Made by a program: the position numbers and the translations under genes. From Aricia agestis (taxonomy: Eukaryota > Arthropoda > Insecta > Lepidoptera > Lycaenidae), in contig NC_056418.1 of the NCBI RefSeq assembly GCF_905147365.1, forward strand, positions 8,555,262 through 8,619,261: 64,000 bases of DNA, given 5' to 3'. A model generated the notes under the pieces. That model saw nothing but the letters and a program-made list of their open reading frames with translations, ran no database searches and was not told the origin of the DNA. Shown here piece after piece: positions 1 to 11,500 of the stretch (within the stretch, counting starts at the first letter, position 1; each line of letters starts with the position of its first letter).

Positions 1-2154
1 GAATCAATAACTCAGTACAAAGTTTCAACCAAATCGACTCAACATTCAATACAAATTAAATCATTTTTATTGCGCACTATATTTGTATATCATGTGTACA
101 TTCAAAGTGCGTCCTATCAACTATCAAGTCCTTTTTGAGGTCAGTCAGTACTCATATTATACTACAATACGAGACCAATGTACTAATTTTAATATTGTAA
201 TAATGATTTATTATTATTTGTTTTATTATTCATCTAAATTAGTATTGTAGTGCGGTGTATATAATAATTAATAATAGTAGCACGGGAGCCCTAGAACATT
301 TTTTTTTTGTGATTAATAACAAGCAAAATGTTTGTGAGTAGCTACATTTTGATAAGACGAACAACATTTTTATTTTCGAAAATTCTCGAAAGTGGTAGCT
401 AACAGAGATAGAAAGGATTTCATACTTTGACTTGATGGTCCTAAAGTATTCCGTACACCATACTACCCTGGATTCTAGAATGCGTAACGCTTGTATGGGT
501 TGAAAAAAAAACATTAGGTTGAATTTCTGATAGTCCAGTCAAAAGAGGAGCATTAACTTTGCATTTTAGAACAAAAATCATATTACATTAGAATTTGTAT
601 TTAATAGATGTACCCAGTATGTCGTACTACTCTACATATATCTACTTTTACCTATTCTTATAGAAAAGCGAAATAATGATAACTTACGTGTGACCGACAC
701 ACTATCTCCATTGAACTAATCAGATCATTCCACTAAATTAACGGTTTTAACGTATTCCACGTTGTAATTACGTGACAATACGTGCTCTGAACGTATGGGG
801 GCATGGAGCATTCTAGGCCGAAGATAACTAGGCAATTAAGACGTCGTTTGGAAACCGCGTAGGCAACCATTGAGTCACCAGCTCCTAAACTAGACATTAT
901 ACCATAAGCAGGTATATGTAATTCAGAATCAATCCACTCGGCTCCACTAAAGTGGTCCGTATGGGGAAGCCATAAAGGCTTTGCCGGAGGTTAAATAATT
1001 CCGAATGTTTACATAACTCGACGTAACATAAATTTGTTTTCCATTCAACATGGGAACATGTTTTAGAAATTAAAAATTCTTTTGTTATGCGCTTGGTAAA
1101 TTGTAGCCGAGTGAAATTCTTAAGAATTTAAAAATGTTGTACTAACAAAGAGAGGTTTTATGTTAATTACACAATGTGGTTCCCAAGACGACCTGCAGCA
1201 TATTTTATTCATCATTAGTAGTTGTGAAGACACCGAGCACCTTACTAATAGAAAGATCCACAAACTTTTTATGTACGTTTATAGTGTTTTGTCCTTGTCT
1301 GATATTTAATAAATGTGGCTTGACAGACAGACAAAACGTTGCACTAACTTTTGTATGCACAGGTCTTTTAAAATAAAAAGGGTTAACTGACACGCTAGTA
1401 AAAACTGGCATGCATTAGGCTTAATGTCCAATTTTTAGTAAATTAAAAACAGTTTAAAATAATTATGAATTTTCAAGGAAAAATTTTTAAGTAGGTGAAG
1501 CTGGGATTCAGGTTTTTTAAATTCGTGATCATAGCTCATACATCTAGTAGTTTTTGGATCAAGGACGAGGCTTTGGCTAGTTTTTAGGCCAGTCAAATGG
1601 TAGAGCAACCTTGCTCTGACCAAACTGTCTCCATTTCTGGGTAGTTTTTTGGCTTTTGGCTTAGTTTGAGTTTTATTTTACGACTACTAAATAATTAAAC
1701 CGAATTATTCTTTATTTATAAAAGAAAAAGATTAAGAGAGGTCCAAAAGTTCCAACTCATACATACATATAGCTGTATTTGTCTCATACTTTGATAAGCC
1801 AAGATTTCGCAAACAAGACAGCAACATGGTTAAGTTATTTCTGTGTTGATCTTTGTGTAGGATTTTCAGTTGAATTTTTTATATTACTTTTCCCTAACCA
1901 AACCTTTTACGCCTCTCTGCTTACCAAATAACAATACAATGGAAAATGTTCACCCTATTTACGAATTAAAATTAAACCTTTAATGAGGAAGTCGTATGTT
2001 TATTAAACGTCGCCCATATTACCAACCACGCAATTAATTAAAAATAAATTACCCCGCCTAGTGAAGAAAGGCCCTTAGACAAGGCATTCAATAATTTCGA
2101 CAGCAAAGTAAGACATCTAAAAATTTATTGGACTTAACATAGGGAATCGCAAGC
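1..2154. other. Flanking sequence, no exon recognised
   Basis: AT-rich sequence inside or beyond the SLMAP-like gene. I looked on the minus strand for the next FHA exon, expected to begin near a Ser-Ser-Asn-Gly motif, and found nothing convincing, so that exon probably lies beyond position 1. The only open frames are short and AT-rich. No repeat family seen elsewhere in the window was recognised here. Confidence 0.5.
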
Positions 2155-2361
2155 ACCATGTCAACTTTTTCGCCGAGGAATGTCGTTTCGCATTACACAG
2201 GAGATTGGGGCTATGGTGGAGTCACCGCGCCAGAGGTGGTAAGTGGACGCAGCCGACCTTACCCCAACAACACCGACCTTGCCGAATCTACGGGAACGAA
2301 GACCTCCGCGACTTTGGCGACAAGCACCATGTCACCTAGCGATACTATATCAAATTATTAA
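2155..2361 (+). other. GC-rich open segment of unknown origin
   Basis: A frame of 67 codons (ATG at 2158) rich in Ser and Thr, clearly more GC-rich than its surroundings. The word AAGCACCATGTCA occurs twice, near 2151 and 2323. It resembles no protein I know. It lies about 100 bp from the SLMAP-like FHA exon but on the other strand. It could be a repeat fragment or an unrelated exon; the evidence is too weak to call a gene. Confidence 0.15.
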
Positions 2362-2458
2362 TACCCTATATCTTTATTTTTATCATACTAAATTATTGAA
2401 TATAGTTAGACCTAAGGCTCCTATTCCTTACAATAAATAATAAAGCCTCTGTACTCAC

Positions 2459-2575
2459 CACAAGGTAGAAATGTCCCTTGTCGTAATAGAGCGTGGCGTG
2501 GTGTCGCGACAGCACGCGACATTCGAATATCGTGTTGGTCGCCGACGGGGTGGCTCGGTATACATTTCGCCCAAT
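2459..2575 (-). CDS. Slmap: SLMAP-like coding exon 2 (FHA core, residues 74-112)
   Basis: 117 bp, phase 0 on both sides, acceptor TTTCCAG and donor GTGAGT on the minus strand. It encodes an IGR start (Gly75-Arg76), the variable NNxIFxCxVLSR-type segment, Ser96-Arg97-His98-His99 and the LYYDKGHFYLV strand. These are the phosphopeptide-binding signatures of FHA domains, and the spacing is specific to SLMAP. The next conserved FHA motif (Asn-Gly) must be on an exon outside the window. Confidence 0.88.
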
Positions 2576-5500
2576 CTGGAAATATGGAATATCAATGTTA
2601 AAATTTCTTTCGATTTATTATAATGGTATTTGAAAAAGATAAAACCGACTTCAAATTATTGTACCGTGTAGTTAAGAGTTAAAATTCCCTATCTCAAAAA
2701 CTACTGAACCGATTTTAATGAAACTTGCAATATTCCCTAAGTTGAACAATACCTAGTACAACAAAAAAAGAATCACTTAAATTGGACTTGTAGTTGCGGA
2801 GATATATGTGCACAAACATAAGAACATACATACATGTACCATCGAGGAAGTTGATTCCTATGCAATTGACAGACCAACGTTATTTGGTCGAATATGTCAA
2901 TTCAATGTTAATTGCGATCTGTCAGCTGGGTTTGACGTAACTCGACCAAACTACTTAGGTCCCCGATTTGCATAGGAATCAACTTCTCTGATAGTACATA
3001 ATTACACTTCTAAAATTTGGCACATTTGTTCAGAAGCTGCTATAGATTAACATATACAGAAACTGGACAGTTTTGGAAATATTACATACATACGCGTCGA
3101 ATTGATAACCTCCTTTTTTAAAGTCGGTTAAAAATAGCCGTAGACTGTGGAGGTTTTTGGTATTCGAACTGTCTCTTGCTATAAATAGCATAGCAATAGG
3201 AGGTAAACCTCCTATTCATTATTTCTACCATGTTTCTGCTTGGGAATCAAGAAATTGCTATGGTTGTATAAGCTTACACTATAGAATGTAGAGTTTGTAA
3301 CTTTTATAAGGAATGCCTTTTAAAAGGTACAGGGTAAAACTGAAACTTGAAAAAAACAGTCTTGAAAAAAAGTCATCCATCGATGCAACAACAGTTATAA
3401 AACAATGAAATTAATCATGTCAGCTTCTGTTTACTTCTCTATGAGATCAGCGTTGCATGATGCCATTCGTATTTAGAACGTTTATAAATATGCAACGCCA
3501 CTGGCCGTTCATCCGTGAATATTTTTAATTAATCGTTTATCTGTTTCATGGCTTATCCTCTAAGGCACGGTTTCTTAAAGTGGAGTACGCGTAAGTAACC
3601 CCTAGGGCCCCTAGGTAGGGTTGGCAACCCTACCTAGGGGGTCGCCATTCGACGGCAGAGGGTCCGGTTCGCGACAAGATTTACGTAATGGTGGCTGATA
3701 ATAATTAGCAGGCACACGCGGCACTCTTTTGACAATTCATGTGTTACATTTTAATCAAATAAAAACCTTATTTTCTTCAACAGTATTTTTTTTTATTTTC
3801 TTGGGGGTAGAGGTAGCCAAGGTGATAAGAAGGCATAATAATATAAAAGTTCATTCATAATTTTCGTCTTCAATTACATAACTCTTGATTTTTCATGAAT
3901 GAGTATCGATGGGACACGCAAGTTTTGGCTTTACATTTGTATCTTTCTAGTGTTTTGTGTTACTACCCCCCGAAAATACGTCCCGCGGAATTCGTGTTTT
4001 TTCGCCCATTAAAAATTTTCTTATGTTCCTCCCCGAGTCTAGTCGATGCAAACAAGCAAATCAACTTTTGCTCTTTATAATATACCTACTCTACATAATA
4101 TTTAAATGCAGAGTCCATAAAAAGATTCAGAACAAAATAGTAAAGAAAGAATTCGTTTGTTGTACGTCGATTTTGGTAAGATCGTTTTTTTTTTGTTATA
4201 AAATAAGGCGGCAAACGAGCAAACGGGTCACCAGATGGAAAGCAACTAGCGTCGCCCATAGACACTCGCAACATCAGAAGAGCTGCAGGTGCGTTGCCGG
4301 CCTGTTAAGAAAGTAATACGCTCTCTTCTTGAAGGTTTGCAGGTCGTATTGATCCGGAAATACTACTGGTGACAGTTCATTCCAGAGTTTTACAGTGCGC
4401 GGCAGAAAGCAGTGGTTGCGATTCGGTCGATTTGGCCCATGCATCCTAAACATGCACGACTACTTCTCCATGATGTGTAAAAGGGCCACATTAGACCTGG
4501 CCATTTAGCCGAAACTTTTTCGTTTCGCTTCTTTATAGAGTCGCCGATCAAAATGTATGGAATTGACATAAGTCATATTAACGAACGCTTATGTCAATTC
4601 CATACATTTTCATCGGCGATTCTATAACTAAGCGAAAACGAAAAGATTTTACCTCACCTGCACCCCCCTGTTGATCCTAAGATCTGACGTACGAAATTTA
4701 AATTAAGTACAAAGCGATCCTTGTTCATAATTCATATGAATAAGTAGTCCTTATTTATTTAAACGCAATACCTCCGAGAACTGGCGGCGTAAAGGGGGGG
4801 GCGGCGGGGGCGGACCAACGCTGCTTGATCCCAAATTTGAAAAAATCTGTGATGAATTTTGTGCAGAGAATATTATTTTGGAGATCTTACGACTGAGGCG
4901 CCACTTGGAAGCCGCCAGCATTTCCCTTGAAGCGGTCAAATTTATAGTAAAATGGGACTATTCTGAGTCTGCTCCAAGTCCTGCGCTCTGTTTAAGATGT
5001 TTTTGTAAGCACGTTTAGTATGTTTCGTTTTATTAACCCCCGACAAAAAAGAGGGGTGTTATAATTTTAGGGGTGCTTAAGAGGGCGATTAATGCAAAAA
5101 ATCAAACATCGTCCTTCTCTCTTCATATTTACGCCCGTCTTTCATATGCCAGGTGAAAAAGGAGGACGCAGAATCATTGCCAAGTTAGTTTTTTTTCTTA
5201 ATAACTCGATAAATATACAACATTTTAAAAATCCGCTAGGTCAGTGTCTTAATGATAGAGTTTAATACAATGTGTTAAAATATTAACTTCGTTTAATGCA
5301 CGGTTACGGCAATATATGAAAAATTCGTGAAAATTAGATGCATCTTTGTGATTTTTTCTATCGAAAAAGTTTTAACATAACGTGTTTTCGTTCAGATCAA
5401 ATTCTTGGAAATCTATGTTTAAATAATGAATCAGTTCAGGGCTTATTTTCAAGTATAAAATGAATTACAAAATCGACAATTTTGGGTTAGTCGCCCCCTT

Positions 5501-8500
5501 AATAGAAAGCCGTCCCAGGTGCCAAACTATGCTACGCCGCCACTGCCTCCGAGTCCGACCTACTGACGCCGCGCCGACACCATTATCTCGACGAGAGATA
5601 CCTCTACTTCCTGCCCCATGCCGATAAGTCCACATGCAGCTAGGAATAGCAAATGTAATCTCATAAAATTTAATTGCCATGCACAATTGTAACCGTCTCA
5701 AGTGGTAGGTCAAGCTGAGTCAGCCTGACATCCGTATAGGGTTGCCAGGTGTCTGGATAAAGCTAGACATAGTCAGGCTTTTTGATTGGGTGTCCGGCCA
5801 AAATTAGAGGATTGACACACTGAGAGTTGAGATGATAAGTAATCCCTACTAATATTATAAATGCGAAAATGTGTCTGTCTGTCTATCTGTCTGTCTGTTA
5901 CCTCTTCAAGCTCAAACCGCTGAACCGATTTTGCTGAAATTTGGTATGGAGATACTTTTAAGTCTCGGGAAAAATTGTACGGTTCCCGTGCGCGTGCGAT
6001 AAACGAGTTTTGGCGCAACGGAGTTGCGGGCGTCATCTAGTAACTAATAAGTAATAAGAATTCAATATCCGGCCTCTTTATACGTATGTCCGGCTAAGCT
6101 GACCCTTTTGTTAGGTGAAGTTTGGCGATCTGGCAACCCTACATCAATGACATGATGAATGTAAGTCGCAATTGAAAAGAATGTAGTTCGTGACTTCGAT
6201 ATGTGCCGATACTACATTTATAACGCAGTGGTCCAGTCACCAGTGCTTAGGGCTCGATTACACCTATCGACTCTACCGAGTATATAGGCGAGATATTGGC
6301 GAGCCGCGAGACAGTGGCGCGACAGTGCTTTTGGCCAATTTGATTGGCCGAGAGCACTTCGTTCAGACAATGCAGGTTGATCACCTGATTCTGACAAGAT
6401 AGATGAAACAATGAAACATGCATTGGGTGGCCACGGGCATATGAATGTTCGGTCCTGTTTTCGTTGGTCGTGTCAGTCATTCGTCCCAAATTGGCAAATT
6501 CCAATGGGTTGCGAGTTGCGACACAGGGTAAGGAAGAGAGATTAGTACTATAATTGTGTACTAGGCAGTGTTGCCAGATGGTCTCGGCGATTTCCCCTGA
6601 ACTTATTTGATTTCCCCTCAGAAATACCCTATTTTGCCCCTATCTTGGTCGAAAACCCCCTAAATCTAGCTAAATCTAGGGAGAAATCCCAATATTTTGC
6701 CTCTATTTTGCCCCTATCTTGGTCGAAAACCCCCTAAATCTAAGGGGAAATCTCCTGATCTGGCAACACTGGTACTAGGCACTAGCACACTTGGATACTA
6801 CAAAACCCTATGGTTGGGTACTACAAAATCAAGCTTTATATACCAGCTATTATTGCATAAACGGAGAGGTATTATCATATTATGCATTTTCTTATCGGAA
6901 ATTTTGTCACTTTTGACACGTTTGTTGTTTATGTAGATATAAGTTTTGAAAGGTTAAACACTATAATTATTATGACCTATGTTATACTTATGTTAGTCTA
7001 CACCTCAATGAGGAATATATTTTCAGTAAAAATAATCTACCAAAACACATTAATTCATCAATCCCCAAGCGGCAGAAGGCTGCATAATAATAATTGACAA
7101 TCTATTGTGTCTGCTATACCCACGATGGAGTTAACAAATATTTTATAACAGATTTTGTATTATTATAAAGTTTCACCTAAAAAATTGGAAATATCTAGTT
7201 TATAAAATTATATTAGTTTTTCATTATTATGATAATAGTTTTTCATTATTATGTTTACTTAACGGGCATTTTCAAAAAAATGTGTACCCCTGGTTTTTAC
7301 CTTGTCCCTTGACTTTGCTACAGATTATTTGTAAAAAATGACATACTAACATTTTGTAATTTTAATGTAGGAGCATAAACAAGTTTTCTTTTATTAAAAT
7401 ACATTCACGTTTGTATATAATTTTATTTAGTATGAGATTTATAAGGGTTTTTAAGTACCGAAACCTATTAAATTCACCTGTCCCCTTCCCAGAAGTTGTA
7501 ACAAAATCTTTAATAACTATTTTTTTTCTTAAAGTAAGTTACTTAAAAAAACATATGTTAGATTCTTAAATACTTAATGTATCAATTGAGTGTCTTGTAA
7601 TTGAAAAATCTAACATAATTTAACTACAAATTAATTAAAATTATAATCATGAAAAAACAACCCGGCCGGAATGTTCGGTTTAGTGACCGTTTTTTTTAGT
7701 TTTATAAACATACTACAAAAATATTTTCGGCACTAAATGATAGCACTATATTTCATTGTACATCGAGAAACTTCAATTTAAATTTAGTAGTTAAAAATCT
7801 GCTACAAGACGCGGACGCAGGTTGGATGGTTCTTCAGGAACGGTTTATTTGTTCAGATAAGTGACCATATTTTGTAAGCATTATTATACTTTCTCCAACT
7901 GTTTTTACTGTTGACACGTTGCAAAATTAGTTTAGTATTTAGTATAAAAAATGAAATTGTGATAACTATTATCGGTTATTTACAAACACTTTAAAAGTAA
8001 AAGAAAGTAATATTACGTGACTTCCGACTTGTGACTTTTCGTATGGTCACATATAATGGAACGGACAAGTCACAACAGGCGGAAAGCATAAGGCTTAGTT
8101 CACATTTTAAATAAATTATTTTTTTATTCACAGATTTTATTAAGAAAATTGGAGATTTTTAAACTGGTACGATTAACGTACAAATATATTTTTTATTACT
8201 TATGTGTTAAGGTGACGCCGCGTTAAAGTAAAAAACCGTTTTGGATATGTTTTAGATTGCTATTTTTGCTTGTTTTCTGTGAGAGGCCGGCCCGGCCTCT
8301 CACAGAAAACAAGCAATGGAACAGCAAAAAATGGAAAGGGCGTAAGCGACAAAATAGTTTTGTCGCGTAATTTAAAAACCATAAATACATTTCATATAAG
8401 CTATGGGCAAATTAAAGTGTATGCTTGAACCAATCCATGTACATTTTTGGAAGCTTAAATCACTCTCTGTAGGGAAAAATAGGAATCCTTTTTTTTTACA

Positions 8501-11500
8501 CAGGTCTATTTGATTGATTATTCTGTGTTATAAAAGTTGACCAATCGTGTTATGCTATGGGTAAATCAAAGACAAAGACATGATAAATACTGACAATGAA
8601 CTTTAATTTCTTAGCTTTAGTTATTGCTGAGAAAAATCGATATCGCTACAGCCAAATCATAAAGGCGTCGACTTTACTTAACAATAACAAATATACTATT
8701 TAAAATTTAAGTACCTAAAAGTTTTATGTTTTTTAAAAATTTTGATTTTATTTCCACTACTTTTCTATCAGTAAAGTTGAAAATCATTTTGTGTCGTTGA
8801 TATTTGCAGATTTATAATAACTAGACATCAGATTATATGCATTTGCATACTTGCATATGCAAATGCATATAATGTCACTTTTTAGGCGATAGTGCATATT
8901 TTGGCAATTTTTCGTTGATAGTGCATATTTCGGTAGTTTAACTTCCATGGGCATTAAGATTGCAATCGGAAAATGTTGGTAGAAAATTATTATTGGCGTA
9001 TAATAAATAAATAAAAAGTCTTTATTTCAAGAAATTAAAGATCCTGGATTTTATGAAATTATAAAAATTGGCGCTTTTATTAATGTCACTACCGGAAAAG
9101 TCTTCAAAAAAATAATACATTTTAATATTAAGTGACTTTTGATTGTGCATATTTTGTGCATATTTCGACCATTTTTCGTGCATATTTGCATGGATATTTC
9201 GGCACTTTGATCGTGCATATAATCCGATGTCATTAATAACTTAGGAATTCGTAGACATGTGAACACATCTTTATGATTATGAGATGTTCGTCCCTCTAAT
9301 TATTGAAGTTAAATCTATGAAATCAAAGAATTTTTTACTTTTATAAGTAGTGCAACAATAAAAATGTTTAAATAAAAGGTTTTTGTGTTATAAAAACTCC
9401 TTTAAATATGTTAAATATTACTTACTCATGTAAAAAAATGAAAAATAACCTAGTGGTTGGGTCACATAGTCACACTATGGATTAAAAATAATTGCTACTC
9501 TTGTTGATCCTTGAAATTATCTAAATTTTTTTTAATAAACAATTAAATATGCATTTCACTAGATTAAATTAACGAAGAAATCCATTTATTGCTGTATTTT
9601 TTTGTATTAAATTATATTTTACATTTAGTCGCACAACGGAATCTGTTTCGTCGAAAATTCGATTTTGTTTCAATAATATCAGAATAATATAACGTTTTCA
9701 GCGTTCTTTTTAACTTATTCCATTAGTTCAATATTTTTCCTTGTATATGACATTCAAAAAAAGGTAAATAAATGACCTTAAAAAATATAGACATATTTTT
9801 GCAAGGGTACACGTTTTTTTGAAAATGCCCTAACATTACTTTTGATTAACAAAATAATTACATTTAATTTCTACAAGTTATCATTGCACAATTATTATTA
9901 TAAAGGTAAGTCCGAAAGCTTTATACTTTCAATGCCAAATCACAACAATTCTAATATTTTTTTAAAGAAGGCTAAAGAATTTTTTTTCTTGTTAGTATTA
10001 TTGTTTTTTCGTTATTAAGGAACCATTTATAATATTTTATATAGAAAAGCAGCAGTTGAACTTGCTAGACAGCTAGGTAGCAGTAAAGTCAACAAGCCTT
10101 TAGGCTTGCATGTCAATGTAAGTATTTAAGAGGTGTTGCACTTGCACCTAAGCGGACACAATTATTATAGTCCAATAAATATTTTTGGTTTTCGGAATCA
10201 GTCAATCAGAAGTACTTGCATAGTAAAATGTAGACTCGTAAAGTCTCTATCTTTAAGTATTAAGTGTAGTACTCCTTTTTGGTCTAGAAATTAGAATATT
10301 ACCTTATGAAATCATAGACAAAGCCTTAGTAGATTTTTATCATTGGTTACAGACATGCATCTTGTGTATGACCTTCTACAGTATGATGTAAGAGACAGTA
10401 TGGCCTCATAAGTGCAAAGCAAATACTACTTGGTAATATTTGTGTCATGTATTGTTTTGCATTTTTCATACTTTTTAACCCATCAAGCCCCATAAGTTCA
10501 CCAGTGAGCGAGACACAATATTAAAATAACAATAGCTTTCCAAAAATCCACTATTACCTAACTACCAACCAAGGTACAGTCAAATAAATGTGGACTCTTG
10601 ATCCTTATTGCCAAGAAATAAAATCATCTGTGTCTGTACAGTTTTGTGTCTTCAATCAACATTATTATTGATTTTCCTAATATTTTGAAATATTTCAGAT
10701 TGTGTTAAAAATAAATGTACAAAGATTAGGGTGTCAATTGTATCGGAAAAGATTATTAAGTCAGACACTATCTGTTTTATCAGAATCAAACTATTGAAAC
10801 TTTGCACTTGAGACTATTTGATAAGTGATTTCAATGATCTTAGGTTGGTACACTACATATAATTCAGACACTTTTGGTATGACACAAAATTAATACCTCG
10901 ATGGTGGAAAAATCACACTCAATAGCTTATTTATTGTTATTGCGGTCACCGGTGACCACTTGGGGCTTTTTACTTTTAAAGCTTTTTATCCTATTTTTGC
11001 CTATCGCAGTGAACTTTCTATTAAATACAAAATTTTTAAGTGTCAATTTTTATAACAGCTTTCCTTTGTAAAAAGTCAATGAATGTTATGGAACTTTGCA
11101 GGGGTATTAAATTGGTATGTTTCCAGTGGCGTAACTACAATAATCTACTATGAATAGCCAAATGCAGGAGAGTAAGAGGGCACCTGTAAGGTAATAGATG
11201 AGATTTTGAAAAGTAACATCATATTAATAATGCCTAGAAGAAAATGTTCTTAAACATAGTTCGGTCAACTGGACAAATAAAAAAATATATTAGAATATAT
11301 TTTTTTATTTGTCCAGTTGACCGAAATTTGTTTAAAGAACATTTTCTTCAGCTGACTGGTGGATGGATGGATTTCTATGGTGATACTTAGAATATGAAGA
11401 TACAAATGTTTGTATTACCTTAACTGCTTGTTCTACAGTGACACGTCGCTCTTCAAAGGGCAAGGAGTTTGTATGGGGGCTGAAGATAGCCCTGGGTACA

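Larger units (their letters stand above)
7264..9830. mobile_element. 2.57 kb DNA transposon remnant with TIRs
   Basis: Inverted ends GGGCATTTTCAAAAAAATG (7264) and CGTTTTTTTGAAAATGCCC (9830) extend inward to GTGTACCC, about 27 bp. TAAC flanks both sides (7260-7263 and 9831-9834), a possible 4 bp target duplication. No transposase frame survives in the very AT-rich interior. Nested within it are the palindrome at 8266 and the MITE at 8822. Superfamily not assigned. Confidence 0.6.

Noticed and set aside
1..2458. A third SLMAP exon completing the FHA domain
   Set aside because: No minus-strand frame with the expected Ser-Ser-Asn-Gly motif and splice sites was found.
3957..4316. 119-codon frame
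   Set aside because: The second half is the LINE/SINE tail and the first half is AT-rich intron.
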